Part shown: positions 18,554 through 28,239 of the stretch, in pieces | Layout of the letters: every line of letters starts with the position of its first letter | Position numbering within the stretch: position 1 is the stretch's first letter | Assembly (NCBI RefSeq): GCF_000013765.1 | Contig: NC_007954.1 | Location: 3,472,001 to 3,536,000, forward strand | Length of the DNA stretch: 64,000 nt | Source of the DNA: Shewanella denitrificans OS217 | GTDB lineage: Bacteria > Pseudomonadota > Gammaproteobacteria > Enterobacterales > Shewanellaceae | Reading direction: 5' to 3' | Made by a program: the position numbers and the translations under genes | Notes under the pieces: generated by a model | What the model saw: the letters and a program-made list of their open reading frames with translations, nothing else | Told to the model about the DNA's origin: nothing | The model's database searches: none

Positions 18554-19036
18554 TTAACACTTTTTCACTAAGGTGTTAAAGCTATATTCAAGTCCATCAT
18601 GATTTGTAACACTTTCGGTTTGTGAAACTTGCCATTCCTGTTCATTCCAAGCGGGAAAAAAAGTATCTCCTTCAACATCAAGCTTGATCAATGTCAGGTA
18701 CATAACCTCAGCAAACGGCAGTATTTCAGCATAAAGTTGACCGCCACCCATTACAATTAACTCATCACAATCGCCAGCGATTTTTTTGGCCTCATCAAAT
18801 GAACTAACACAAGATACCCCCTCAATGGCGTAATCTAGCTGGCGTGTAATGACAATATTATGTCTGCCCGGTAAAGGACGTCCAATGGATTCAAATGTTT
18901 TTCGCCCCATCACCACAGGTTTACCTAAAGTCATCGCCTTAAAGTGACGTAAATCTTCGGGTAGATGCCATGGCATCTGATTGTCTTTACCTATAACACG
19001 ATTATTTGCCATCGCGGCAATCATGGCGATCCGCAT
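18554..19036 (-). CDS. folA: Dihydrofolate reductase
   Basis: 160 residues, the standard length. It reduces dihydrofolate with NADPH. Motifs: IAAMANNRVIGKDNQMPWHLPEDLRHFKAMT (catalytic acid in LPEDL, Met20-type loop), VVMGRKTFESIGRPLPGRHNIVIT (NADPH-binding RKTFES) and VMGGGQLYAEILPFA. AAGGAT lies before the ATG. It is not in an evident operon. Confidence 0.97.
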   Translation of the reverse strand: MRIAMIAAMANNRVIGKDNQMPWHLPEDLRHFKAMTLGKPVVMGRKTFESIGRPLPGRHNIVITRQLDYAIEGVSCVSSFDEAKKIAGDCDELIVMGGGQLYAEILPFAEVMYLTLIKLDVEGDTFFPAWNEQEWQVSQTESVTNHDGLEYSFNTLVKKC

Positions 19037-19059
19037 GTTTTATCCTTACATTTTTGAGA

Positions 19060-19527
19060 TTAAATAATGGGTCGAGTACGATAATACACTAAGCTCGGCA
19101 TCGCTAAACCTACCGCCAGCGCACCTAAAATAAATACCGTCTTGAGACCATTGTAAATAACTGCAGCTGTGAGCTCAGGATTGATTTGTGCCTGAGGTAT
19201 CATCTGCACCAAGGCTATCATGGTATTGAACGCATAGGTACCTGGGATCATAGGTATAACCGCAGCCACTGAGTACATTAAAGGTGGCGCCATATGCCGC
19301 TTAGCAAAGCCAATGGTGACGACACCTATGATGGCCGCAGCTGAAAAGGTTGCCCATTCTATAGGCATATCAATTGACATCAATAGGGTGCGGCAACTGT
19401 GACCTATGGCGCCAGCAATTGCACAATAGGCTAAAAAACGTCGTGGCACATTGAATAGCATGGCAAAACCAATTGCTGGAATGGCTGAGAATAGCGCATC
19501 ATTAAGCAGGGTCAATAACAAGTCCAT
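19060..19527 (-). CDS. yjjB: Threonine/serine exporter family, small subunit (YjjB-like)
   Basis: 155 residues, four to five transmembrane helices, the ThrE C-terminal half (DUF3815). Segments: FSAIPAIGFAMLFNVPRRFLAYCAIAGAIGHSCRTLL, FAKRHMAPPLMYSVAAVIPMIPGTYAFNTM. Its ATG shares one base with the stop of the upstream partner (TAATG), so translation is coupled. In E. coli the YjjP-YjjB pair exports succinate; family members elsewhere export Thr/Ser. The substrate here cannot be read from sequence. Confidence 0.92.
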   Translation of the reverse strand: MDLLLTLLNDALFSAIPAIGFAMLFNVPRRFLAYCAIAGAIGHSCRTLLMSIDMPIEWATFSAAAIIGVVTIGFAKRHMAPPLMYSVAAVIPMIPGTYAFNTMIALVQMIPQAQINPELTAAVIYNGLKTVFILGALAVGLAMPSLVYYRTRPII

Positions 19528-20288
19528 TAGAGGAATAAGCCTCCTAGCTGCATAGCAATGCTAATTCCTATGACTGATGCCAAGGTAAGTAGGCTCGCAT
19601 AAGCCCAGCGAGAAATACCGACCGCCATATGGCCTTTAACCATATCAGATATAGCGTTGATGAGTGGAAAACCTGGCACTAACATTAGTACACAAGCTCC
19701 CATGGCTATCTCAGGCGTTTGAGTCAGCGGAATAAGGTAGCCACTTTGGGCTATCATGGTGGTAATAAAAGCGGTCACGGAAAAATTGACTAAAAGATTA
19801 AAATGCCCCTTGGCCAAATTCAGGCGTACCGTCATACCCATCGCAGAGGCTGCAAAGGTGATCAGACTGGCAATTAAGTCGCCACCAAATAGATGACAAA
19901 AACTGGCGCAAGATAAACCTATCATGGGCACGACAAGCTTAGCCGGATAGGTTTTAGGGCTGATACGGGCTAAGCGGCGGCGTACTTCATCAGGGCCATA
20001 GATGCCCTTCTCTGCCAGGATGCAGATACGCTGTAATTCACAGATGATCATCATATTTAAACCATGATCGCGAATTCGGCGCGTAGTCGTTATGCAAGTG
20101 CCATGAACTAGGCTAGTGAGCACTAAGGAATTTGAGGAAAGGGATAACTCGACACTGTCAAGGCCTAAGGCTTTGCCTAGGCGCTGGCTGATCTCTTCAA
20201 TCAGCTCAGATTCAGCGCCGTAGGCTAACAGTAATTGCGCAGTGCGTACGACTAAGCGTGTGATATCATTTTGAGTTTCTGTATACAC
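19527..20288 (-). CDS. yjjP: Threonine/serine exporter family, large subunit (YjjP-like)
   Basis: 253 residues, ThrE N-terminal half (DUF1212). A cytoplasmic N-terminal part (TRLVVRTAQLLLAYGAESELIEEISQRLGKALGLDSVELSLSSNSLVL) contains the conserved GAES motif. Five membrane helices follow (ASFCHLFGGDLIASLITFAASAMGM, VLMLVPGFPLINAISDMVKGH). The start is GTG with GAGAT upstream. It forms a two-gene unit with yjjB; obgE ends only 24 bp upstream, so read-through from the obgE unit is possible. Confidence 0.92.
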   Translation of the reverse strand: MYTETQNDITRLVVRTAQLLLAYGAESELIEEISQRLGKALGLDSVELSLSSNSLVLTSLVHGTCITTTRRIRDHGLNMMIICELQRICILAEKGIYGPDEVRRRLARISPKTYPAKLVVPMIGLSCASFCHLFGGDLIASLITFAASAMGMTVRLNLAKGHFNLLVNFSVTAFITTMIAQSGYLIPLTQTPEIAMGACVLMLVPGFPLINAISDMVKGHMAVGISRWAYASLLTLASVIGISIAMQLGGLFL

Positions 20289-20312
20289 GCTTATCTCATA
20301 GCAAGTAAACGA

Positions 20313-21479
20313 CTACCTTTGATAAATCACTTCGACATCATAATCGTCGTCATCGAAATCATCATCGAAATCATCGTTATAATCTTCATTCACTGAGTCG
20401 GTATTGGCTTCGTGGTAATTATCCCACTTAAACTCAACTTCACTATCAGGATCTATGCTGTCATCTATCGGAGGAAGACTGGCAATATAATCTAATAATT
20501 TTAGACTCAACTCTTTAGTACCAATGCGATTGAACGCTGACATGGTATAAACATCACCCTGCCAATCCATTTCCGCAACGATGGCGTCAACTCTCTCTTG
20601 TAGATCTTCTTCGAGCATTAAATCTGTCTTGTTAAAGACCAACCAGCGCGGCTTAGCAGCAAGCTTAGGCGAGTACTTCTCAAGCTCTGCAACAATGGCT
20701 TTCGCCGCTTCTGCAGGAGAGCTACCGTCAATAGGGTCAATATCTAAAATGTGCAGTAGCACACGGCAACGCTCAAGATGCTTAAGGAAGCGAATACCTA
20801 AGCCCGCACCATCAGATGCCCCTTCGATCAAACCAGGAATATCCGCAATAACAAAGCTCTGCCCTGGACGCGGATTAACAACGCCTAAGTTAGGCACAAG
20901 TGTTGTAAACGGGTAATCAGCAACTTTAGGTGTCGCTCTTGATACTGCACGTATGAAGGTCGATTTACCCGCATTAGGCATGCCCAACAAGCCGACATCA
21001 GCAAGCAAGAGCAATTCTAACCTAAGCGAACGCACTTCGCCTGGTGTACCTAAGGTTTTTTGACGTGGCGCACGGTTTGTACTGCTTTTAAAACGAGTAT
21101 TACCTAGACCGTGGAAACCACCTTTAGCCACTAACAACTTTTGACCATGAGCTGTCAAATCGCCAATAAGCTCTTGAGTTTCGTCATCCACAGCACGAGT
21201 ACCGACTGGCACTTTAAGGATTAAATCAACACCGCCATGTCCTGTACAATCACGACCACGGCCATTACTGCCACGCTCGGCCATGTGGAAGCGCTCGAAT
21301 CGATAATCAATTAGGGTGTTATAGTTTTCATCGGCCTGTAAAAACACACTACCGCCATCACCACCGTCGCCGCCATCAGGGCCACCATCAGGCACGTATT
21401 TTTCACGTCGAAAGCTAACGCAGCCACTGCCGCCATCACCAGCCTCAACCCTAATACTTGCCTCATCAATAAACTTCAT
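20313..21479 (-). CDS. obgE: GTPase Obg/CgtA
   Basis: I chose the ATG at 21479 (MKFIDEASIRVEAGDGGSGC), which has CAGGAG 6 nt upstream, rather than an in-frame ATG 15 bp earlier; this gives 388 residues. The Gly-rich Obg fold spans 1-about 159. The G domain has P-loop GMPNAGKST, DIPG (G3), NKTD (G4) and a SAF (G5) motif. The C-terminus is a very acidic tail with repeated DDFDDDFDDD, typical of Obg from gammaproteobacteria. It acts in late 50S assembly and stress control. It follows rpmA with a terminator-like hairpin between them. Confidence 0.97.
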   Translation of the reverse strand: MKFIDEASIRVEAGDGGSGCVSFRREKYVPDGGPDGGDGGDGGSVFLQADENYNTLIDYRFERFHMAERGSNGRGRDCTGHGGVDLILKVPVGTRAVDDETQELIGDLTAHGQKLLVAKGGFHGLGNTRFKSSTNRAPRQKTLGTPGEVRSLRLELLLLADVGLLGMPNAGKSTFIRAVSRATPKVADYPFTTLVPNLGVVNPRPGQSFVIADIPGLIEGASDGAGLGIRFLKHLERCRVLLHILDIDPIDGSSPAEAAKAIVAELEKYSPKLAAKPRWLVFNKTDLMLEEDLQERVDAIVAEMDWQGDVYTMSAFNRIGTKELSLKLLDYIASLPPIDDSIDPDSEVEFKWDNYHEANTDSVNEDYNDDFDDDFDDDDYDVEVIYQR

Positions 21480-21673
21480 ACCTACTCCTGACACCGCTCA
21501 ATCTGTAAATTATAACCCCAAATGAATGGGATGTGCAGGAAAGCGCCGAAGATAGCAAACACCACAATATCGCCTACCGCATCTAATTGTTCTACAAGAA
21601 AAATATTTTTCTCTTATAAATAGAATTTTTATTTCCCATGAGGAGTAAACGCTCAATGAGATAGAGAAACACA

Positions 21674-21698
21674 AAAGCCCTACCAGAGGCAGGGCTTT
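21674..21698 (-). terminator. Hairpin after rpmA
   Basis: AAAGCCCT (21674-21681) pairs with AGGGCTTT (21691-21698), with a T-rich stretch next on the minus strand. It separates rplU-rpmA from obgE and may be a partial terminator. Confidence 0.75.
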
Positions 21699-21720
21699 CG
21701 AAGACTAGCTTGGTAAAGAA

Positions 21721-21975
21721 TTAAGCTTCGATGCTAATAAACTTACGGTTATTAGGACCTTTAACTTCAAACTTTACTTTACCGTCTGATAATGCAAACA
21801 AAGTATGGTCACGACCAATACCTACGTTTACACCAGCGTGGAACTTAGTACCACGTTGACGAACGATAATGTTACCTGCTAGAACTGATTCACCGCCAAA
21901 GCGCTTAACACCAAGACGTTTACTTTCTGAATCGCGGCCGTTACGAGTACTACCGCCAGCTTTTTTATGTGCCAT
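21721..21975 (-). CDS. rpmA: 50S ribosomal protein L27
   Basis: 84 residues with MAHKKAGGSTRNGRDSESKRLGVKRFGGE, the standard L27 start whose flexible N-terminus reaches the peptidyl-transferase centre. It lies 16 bp after rplU and is cotranscribed with it. Confidence 0.98.
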   Translation of the reverse strand: MAHKKAGGSTRNGRDSESKRLGVKRFGGESVLAGNIIVRQRGTKFHAGVNVGIGRDHTLFALSDGKVKFEVKGPNNRKFISIEA

Positions 21976-21991
21976 GAGTTAGACTCCTAAA

Positions 21992-22303
21992 TTAAGCGTT
22001 GATCGCTGTGATTTTAACTTCGGTGAACCATTGACGATGGCCCATCTTCTTATCGTGATGCTTACGACGACGGAACTTAATAATAGTTACCTTCTCGCCG
22101 CGACCGTGGCCAACTACTTCAGCTACGACTTTACCGCCAGCAACTAAAGGAGCACCAACGTGTACTGTTTCACCGTCAGCGATCAATAATACTTGATCGA
22201 ACTCTACGGTTGCACCAGTAGCAACTTCTAATTTCTCTAAACGAACTGTATGACCTTCGGCAACACGGTGTTGCTTACCGCCACTTTGAAAAACAGCGTA
22301 CAT
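21992..22303 (-). CDS. rplU: 50S ribosomal protein L21
   Basis: 103 residues from ATG 22303 (MYAVFQSGGKQHRVAEGHTV), the normal L21 length; a start 27 bp upstream is possible but would add nine non-conserved residues. RRRKHHDKKMGHRQWFTEVKI is the conserved basic C-terminal part. First gene of rplU-rpmA. Confidence 0.98.
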   Translation of the reverse strand: MYAVFQSGGKQHRVAEGHTVRLEKLEVATGATVEFDQVLLIADGETVHVGAPLVAGGKVVAEVVGHGRGEKVTIIKFRRRKHHDKKMGHRQWFTEVKITAINA

Positions 22304-22662
22304 AGCTATTTCACTCCAAATGACTAACACATCAGCTCACATCAGGTGAGGCATGAGTGCTAAAAAAACTTTAATGACAATGGGCGCGGAGTTTACGCGA
22401 AGAATGTTGAACTGGCAAGACTTAAATATAAAACAATAAAAAAACCCCGACTTGCTGCGTCTTTGATGTTAACAAATGCTGTCATGTGTAAGAATATTAG
22501 GTAAAATTTGCTTTAACGCAATTTCCTGACATTGAAGGGTGTTATCCTAGCGGGAAGTTAATCACAGCAGCTGTGACTATGTTACTTACGGCATGATAAA
22601 CAGTATAAACTGGGGACGATAGCAATATTGACCTCATCGCCTAAAAATTACCAGAGACTACC
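22304..22662. promoter_or_regulatory. Divergent control region between rplU and ispB
   Basis: The 359 bp between the two starts hold no gene. A run AAAACAATAAAAAAACCCCG lies about 120 bp upstream of rplU and an AT-rich stretch follows near 22470-22530. Both promoters must be here, but I could not fix -35/-10 boxes with confidence. Confidence 0.55.
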
Positions 22663-23634
22663 ATGGATTTAAACGCCATTCGTGAGCTGGCTGAAACTGA
22701 TATGAAAGCAGTTGATCAGCTAATATACCAACAACTCGAATCTGATGTTGCCTTGATCAATCAATTAGCGTTTTACATCATCAAAAGCGGTGGTAAGCGT
22801 CTTCGTCCTCTGTTAACCGTATTAGCCTGTAGAGCCATGGGCTATGAGGGCGACAAACACCTAAAATTGGCCGCAATCGTTGAGTTCATTCATACAGCAT
22901 CTTTACTCCATGACGATGTTGTTGATGAATCTTTATTGCGCCGCGGCCGAGAAACTGCCAACGCGTTATTTGGTAATAGTGCCAGCGTGCTCGTCGGTGA
23001 CTTTCTCTATACTCGCTCTTTTCAAATGATGACAGAGTTAGACAGCCTGCACGTACTTAAAGTGCTGGCCAACACCACCAATGTATTAGCAGAAGGGGAA
23101 GTGTTGCAGTTAATGAATTGCAATGACCCAAACACCACTGAAGCCAACTACATGCGAGTCATCTACTGCAAAACCGCTAAATTATTTGAAGCAGCAACCT
23201 TGCTTGCCGGTGTACTGGCTGGTGCCAGTGTGGCTGAGCAAATCGCACTGGGAGAATACGGTAAATTCCTAGGCACGGCATTCCAACTGACCGACGATTT
23301 ACTCGATTACACCGCCAGCAGCGATGAACTGGGCAAAAATATCGGCGACGATCTCGCAGAAGGTAAACCCACATTACCGCTTATTTTTGCCATGGAGCAT
23401 GGCAGTGCTCATGCCAAGGCATTAATTAAGCAAGCCATCGAGCAAGGGGATGGTACCCAAGCGATAGATGAGATTGTAAAAGCCCTTCATGACTCAGGTG
23501 CATTAGAATACACTAAGAACAAGGCCATAGAAGAAGCTGAGAAGGCCATAGCGGCATTATCTTGCGTTAAGGATAGTCGGCATAAGGATGCGCTGATTTC
23601 CTTGGCTAATATCGCAGTAAACCGCAGCAACTAA
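22663..23634 (+). CDS. ispB: Octaprenyl diphosphate synthase
   Basis: 323 residues. A trans-isoprenyl diphosphate synthase that makes the C40 side chain of quinones. Motifs: GGKRLRPLL (substrate binding), the first Asp-rich motif DDVVDE (84-89) and the second QLTDDLLDY. Divergent gene order with rplU-rpmA-obgE is conserved in gammaproteobacteria and supports the ispB assignment over ispA. Confidence 0.96.
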   Translation: MDLNAIRELAETDMKAVDQLIYQQLESDVALINQLAFYIIKSGGKRLRPLLTVLACRAMGYEGDKHLKLAAIVEFIHTASLLHDDVVDESLLRRGRETANALFGNSASVLVGDFLYTRSFQMMTELDSLHVLKVLANTTNVLAEGEVLQLMNCNDPNTTEANYMRVIYCKTAKLFEAATLLAGVLAGASVAEQIALGEYGKFLGTAFQLTDDLLDYTASSDELGKNIGDDLAEGKPTLPLIFAMEHGSAHAKALIKQAIEQGDGTQAIDEIVKALHDSGALEYTKNKAIEEAEKAIAALSCVKDSRHKDALISLANIAVNRSN

Positions 23635-23756
23635 TCCGGCCAAATGCGCTGATTATAAAAAACCTGACACCAATGAAGGCCTAGATATTCGCTATCGAAG
23701 CCTTTTTGTCATTAGTACTCTGCCGTTTCTTTATACAGCCCATTTATACAGCCCAT

Positions 23757-24416
23757 TTACACTTGCCAATCTATCGCTTTATCGCCTTGTTTAAGCAAAA
23801 TCCCATTGATGGTTGAGAAATGCTTGCAACCAAAAAAACCGCGATATGCAGAAAGCGGTGAAGGATGAGGCCCTTGCAAAATAGTGTGTTGAGAGGCGGT
23901 GATCACCTTACCCTTTTTAATCGCGTGCGCCCCCCAAAGTACGAATATGATGGGTGACGAACATTGGTTTAAGGCTAATAACACTTCATCGGTGAAACAC
24001 TCCCAGCCCCATTTAGCATGGGAATGAGCTTTACCTTCCTCTACGGTTAGCACTGTATTTAACAACAATACTCCTTGCTGCGCCCAAGAGCGTAAATCAC
24101 CATGCTTGGGTGGGTTAAAGCCTTCAATATCCGTGGCAAGTTCTTTGTAAATATTCACCAATGAGGGCGGGATTTTAATCCCTTCGGGAACTGAAAAACA
24201 TAAGCCGTGGGCTTGTCCTAGGCCGTGATAGGGATCTTGCCCCAAAATCACCACTTTCACCTGTTCCAGTGGCGTCACTGCAAAAGCTGCAAATACCGAG
24301 TCATCGGCTGGAAATATTCGTCTCCCCTGGGCTCGCTCAGTGGCCACCTTGGCTTGCAAGGCTTGAAAATACGCCTTATTTTGCTCTTGTTCTATTAATG
24401 CTTGCCAAGATTTCAT
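23757..24416 (-). CDS. ung: Uracil-DNA glycosylase
   Basis: 219 residues. It removes uracil from DNA. Family 1 motifs: GQDPYHG with catalytic Asp61, LLLNTVLTVEEGKAHSH, and HPSPLSAYRGFFGCKHFS with the catalytic His. AAGGA lies before the ATG. The 120 bp downstream contain a small duplication of TATACAGCCCATT just past the stop. Confidence 0.97.
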   Translation of the reverse strand: MKSWQALIEQEQNKAYFQALQAKVATERAQGRRIFPADDSVFAAFAVTPLEQVKVVILGQDPYHGLGQAHGLCFSVPEGIKIPPSLVNIYKELATDIEGFNPPKHGDLRSWAQQGVLLLNTVLTVEEGKAHSHAKWGWECFTDEVLLALNQCSSPIIFVLWGAHAIKKGKVITASQHTILQGPHPSPLSAYRGFFGCKHFSTINGILLKQGDKAIDWQV

Positions 24417-24488
24417 TGGACTTTTTCCTTACCACTCGGGCAACTCTGCCTAGCCATATCTATGCCAGTGAAATGACTTCGCACAAAA

Positions 24489-25106
24489 CTAAAATAATCT
24501 TAACAGTACATTAATTGCTAATATAATTAATACTATGCCAGAGATTTTATCAATAATAACTGCTTTGGCCCGCAATTTAGGTAAGACCGCCGAATGAGAC
24601 AAAATCATCGCAATGAAGGTGTACCAAAGCCCATCAACAATCAACGGGGTTGCGACTATAATTAACTGGCCAGAAAACGTATTGGCCGCCAATACAAATT
24701 GACTAAATAGCGCTAAAAAAAATAGCAATATTTTAGGATTAAATAATGATATTCCTAGCCCATCTCGCGCTGCCGTCAGTAAGCTCGTAGGTTCTGCAGC
24801 TGCCAGCTTTTGCTCACTTGCCCCTTGAGAGCGCAATGCTTGCAAACCAAGCCAAGCAAGATAAAGCGCTCCTAGCACGGCAATAATATTAAACACTATG
24901 GGCGCCTGCTTAAGTACAACGCCTAAGCCTAACAAGGTCACTAAGGCGTAGACACCTATGCCGATGGAGTGCGCCCAAGCGCAGACTATGCCATGTAATC
25001 GGCCTCCGGAGAGGGTGTGCCTTACCACCATGGCAAGGCTAGGTCCCGGTGACATAGCTCCTAAACAACAAATGGCCAATAGCCCTATCCAAGTCTCTAT
25101 GCTCAT
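24489..25106 (-). CDS. LysE/RhtB family amino-acid exporter
   Basis: 205 residues, six transmembrane helices. It starts MSIETWIGLLAICCLGAMSPGPSLAMVVRHTLSGGRLHGI, the RhtB signature (SPGP.. and GGR..G). GLGISLFNPKILLFFLALFSQF is the conserved NPK segment of helix 4. The substrate (homoserine, threonine or another amino acid) cannot be told from sequence. GAGAG lies upstream of the ATG. Confidence 0.92.
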   Translation of the reverse strand: MSIETWIGLLAICCLGAMSPGPSLAMVVRHTLSGGRLHGIVCAWAHSIGIGVYALVTLLGLGVVLKQAPIVFNIIAVLGALYLAWLGLQALRSQGASEQKLAAAEPTSLLTAARDGLGISLFNPKILLFFLALFSQFVLAANTFSGQLIIVATPLIVDGLWYTFIAMILSHSAVLPKLRAKAVIIDKISGIVLIILAINVLLRLF

Positions 25107-25166
25107 TTACTCTCTCAATGTCAGTGGTGCTAATGTCGGGGCATTATCTAATAAAGCGCAATAAAA

Positions 25167-25190
25167 AAACCAGCCAATTTTGGCTGGTTT
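25167..25190 (-). terminator. Intrinsic terminator upstream of the LysE-type gene
   Basis: AAACCAGCCA (25167-25176) pairs with TGGCTGGTTT (25181-25190) over ATTT, with A-run and T-run flanks. It ends the TonB-receptor transcript (minus strand), whose stop is at 25247. Confidence 0.88.
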
Positions 25191-25246
25191 TGTAGAACTC
25201 ACTCATTTATAAACGGTGAGCTAATCAACTTAGTTGTTGATTGAGA

Positions 25247-27859
25247 TTAGAAGCGATAGTTAACCCGGCCATAGTAGAAGCCACCATTGTAGTCATATGG
25301 ACCACTTTCGTAATAAACCGCCCCTAACTCACCTAAAGTACCATCTTTCAGCTTCTGCGCTTTTTTATCGAAGATGTTATTAGCACCCACAGATAAGGTA
25401 ATCGCATCATTTAAGGCATAGCTGAAATCAAGATCGAAGGTCACAGCTGAGCCTACATCTTCTGAACCCCAATCTGAAGTGTCATCAGCATGGGTGGCAT
25501 AGTATTCACCGAAGTAGTTACTGCGCACTGACACGTTAATGTCATCCCAAGACTGGGCCCAAGTCAAGGTGGCTCTGTGTGCAGGTATACCATCTTCTAA
25601 ACGACGAACCTTGCCTTCATCAGTTGTATCAGGGCTGAATTTATCAACACTGGTATCAGTCCAGCCGTAAGCCAAGCTTAGCTTAGCATCACCAGAAAAG
25701 GCTTCCATATTATAGTTGGCAACAATATCTATACCCTGAGTCGTGGTATCGAAATCATTAGCATAGTATGTCACAGCTGAAATCAACTCAGGGAATTCAA
25801 CCCCAGCGGCTCTTAGTGCATCATAATCTTTCGCTAATACATCCTTCTGGCTCGACTGAGAGATACGGCCTTCCACTTCGATGTTGTAATAATCGAAGGT
25901 TAAGAAGAAATCCTCATATTCATACACAAAGCCCACCGCAATGCTCATTGACTCTTCGGGTTGCAGTACCTCGCCACCATAGAATGCCGCTAAAGGATTC
26001 GTTGGCGGTGCAATAAAAGTTTGAATTAGTTCACCATTAACAATTGACGTCTGGGTATTCACCACGTTTTCCTGGCCCACTGTTGGGGCACGGAAACCTG
26101 TGCTGTGCGACGCACGGAACGACAACTCATCGGTAGCGATATACTGGGCGGTGATCTTATAATTTAAGGTATCGCCAAAGGTCGAGAAATCCTCATAACG
26201 TAGTGCCACGCCAAGTAACCAATCATCATTCAAATAAGCTTCAACGTCGGTATAAATACCTATATTGTTACGGGTATTCTTACCTGCAGACTCAGGACCA
26301 AAACCTTTAAAGCCGTGAGAGCCAATATTAAAGCCTTGCTCTGCATAGGGACCGGCGACCCAAGAAGCTTCTTCACCTTGAGTAATTTTAAATGATTCTT
26401 CACGCCATTCAAAACCTGTGGCAAAGCTCACATCTTCGATAGAACCTATATTTAAAAAGCGAGAGAAATCAATATTGATGCTTGACTCATTTTGCGTATA
26501 AGCACCGGTATCGAAATTAGTGGGAGTCTCTAATCCTAATGATGGATTCAATGAGTTCATCAGACCAAAGCTGGCTTGGTTATTACCTGTACCGGCGCTA
26601 GCATCATAGTTCCACTCGCCTAACTCACCTTTAATACCGGCAACGAAAGAACTGTCTTCAATTTTACCAGCAAACTGAGGTGTATAACCGCCGGGACGAA
26701 TTTGATTCATGGAAAAACAGTTTGGATCTGCAACCATGGCCTTATAAGCTGCCGTTTGAAGCACATTTGGTACTTCTGCCGAAACAACTCCACAAGAAGA
26801 TTGGTCACCATTTAACGCACCAACCAATAGCTCTCTTGTATCATCATTGGGATCATTCGGATCTTGTTCATTAATTTTCGAATATACTAAACCACGATCC
26901 TGTGGGTTGCGATAATAGAACCCCCCCACAGCCTTGCGCGATGACATGTTGCCAAAGGCGTATAAGCGAGTGGTATCATTAACCTCTAAACCTGAGTTTA
27001 CAAAGACAGAAAAATCATCGCTTAGCTCAGGGTTGCCCCAAGTTTGAGCTGGATTTTGAATATAGGGGTTTCCATCTGTTCCATCGGTGCCATAAGCGAT
27101 AGCAGCAGCATCGGGACGCTGCACACTGCGACTAGTGGCATCAGCCATTTTATACTGGCCACTAATGTTGATGAAACCATCATCAGTGAGCGGTAGACCT
27201 ATATTGCCATCTATGGTTGTTGTGGTGCCATCGCCTTCATAATACTCACCCTTAGTGTAAGTCAGCGAGCCACCTTCGTTATCATCTTTCAACACGAAGT
27301 TCATTACACCCGCAATCGCATCTGAACCGTATTGAGCCGCGGCGCCATCACGCAGTACTTCAACCTGCTTTAAGGCTGCGGTTGGGATCACTGACATATC
27401 AGGGCCTTGGGCACCATCATTAATGCCACCACCTTGGAATGCAATGACGGAGGCACGGTGGCGACGCTTGCCGTTAACCAAAACTAAAGTACTGTCAGAC
27501 GGCAGGCCACGAAGGTTGACAGGACGGATCAAAGTAGCCGCATCACTGATAGGTTGAGCACGAGAGTTAAATGAAGGTACTGAAGTCACTAGCATGTCAA
27601 TCATATCAGTGGAGCCATTTTTCTTAAGGTCATCACTGCTGATAATATCGATAGGCACTGGTGAATCACCAATTGAGCGCGGCGCGGCGCGAGTACCTAC
27701 GACAGCGATTTTTTCAACGTTTTCTCTCTTTTCAACCTTGACTTCCTCTTCGTCGGCGGCGGCGTATGCACCTGCACTTGCTAAGGTACCAGTTAAGGCT
27801 AAAGAAACGGCTAAACTCAACGAGCTCAAATAAAAATTCTTTTTAATTCCGGTCATCAT
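25247..27859 (-). CDS. TonB-dependent receptor
   Basis: About 870 residues from ATG 27859, which has GGGAG 5 nt upstream; a GTG 12 bp earlier would overlap that site. There is a signal peptide (FYLSSLSLAVSLALTGTLASAGAYA), then an acidic stretch and a TonB-box-like VEKIAVVGTRA. The plug domain (about 55-190) has DMIDMLVTSVPSFN, LRGLPSDSTLVLVNGKRRH and VEVLRDGAAAQYGSDAIAGVMNFVL. The C-terminal barrel ends with GRVNYRF, whose terminal Phe is needed for outer-membrane insertion. The ligand is unknown. It is divergent from a sigma-54 activator. Confidence 0.94.
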   Translation of the reverse strand: MMTGIKKNFYLSSLSLAVSLALTGTLASAGAYAAADEEEVKVEKRENVEKIAVVGTRAAPRSIGDSPVPIDIISSDDLKKNGSTDMIDMLVTSVPSFNSRAQPISDAATLIRPVNLRGLPSDSTLVLVNGKRRHRASVIAFQGGGINDGAQGPDMSVIPTAALKQVEVLRDGAAAQYGSDAIAGVMNFVLKDDNEGGSLTYTKGEYYEGDGTTTTIDGNIGLPLTDDGFINISGQYKMADATSRSVQRPDAAAIAYGTDGTDGNPYIQNPAQTWGNPELSDDFSVFVNSGLEVNDTTRLYAFGNMSSRKAVGGFYYRNPQDRGLVYSKINEQDPNDPNDDTRELLVGALNGDQSSCGVVSAEVPNVLQTAAYKAMVADPNCFSMNQIRPGGYTPQFAGKIEDSSFVAGIKGELGEWNYDASAGTGNNQASFGLMNSLNPSLGLETPTNFDTGAYTQNESSINIDFSRFLNIGSIEDVSFATGFEWREESFKITQGEEASWVAGPYAEQGFNIGSHGFKGFGPESAGKNTRNNIGIYTDVEAYLNDDWLLGVALRYEDFSTFGDTLNYKITAQYIATDELSFRASHSTGFRAPTVGQENVVNTQTSIVNGELIQTFIAPPTNPLAAFYGGEVLQPEESMSIAVGFVYEYEDFFLTFDYYNIEVEGRISQSSQKDVLAKDYDALRAAGVEFPELISAVTYYANDFDTTTQGIDIVANYNMEAFSGDAKLSLAYGWTDTSVDKFSPDTTDEGKVRRLEDGIPAHRATLTWAQSWDDINVSVRSNYFGEYYATHADDTSDWGSEDVGSAVTFDLDFSYALNDAITLSVGANNIFDKKAQKLKDGTLGELGAVYYESGPYDYNGGFYYGRVNYRF

Positions 27860-28239
27860 CTTTGCTCCCACTACTTATAATAATTTGTCGTACTATTTAC
27901 CTACCCATGTGTCTGAGCTTATAAGAAAAAAGTACAACTCGCGAATGACTCATCTCACAACAGGAACATTTTTATAACATATGAAGAACAATATCCAACA
28001 CTAAATACAACATGGTGGAACTAATTATTTACGATCGCGGATTCAATTGTTAAATATCAATATCTTACATGTAAATTTCTACAGAAAAATATTTTTACTT
28101 AAATGGGAACTTTTACCAGCATTCTAAATTTGTGAGTTCTAGAGTAACTAAATGCCATGTGGAAACTTCACTAATTTAAACGGATAAGTTTATACTCAGC
28201 AGCAATAACATCTAGAAACCTAAGAATAAAAGCCCCCTA
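27860..28239. promoter_or_regulatory. Divergent control region, TonB receptor / sigma-54 activator
   Basis: 380 AT-rich bases without a gene. I looked for TGGCAC-N5-TTGC on both strands and found none, so there is no obvious sigma-54 promoter for the receptor here. No other site was identified. Confidence 0.5.

Noticed and set aside
27860..28239. Sigma-54 promoter between the TonB receptor and the sigma-54 activator
   Set aside because: The required GG and GC elements with correct spacing were not found on either strand.
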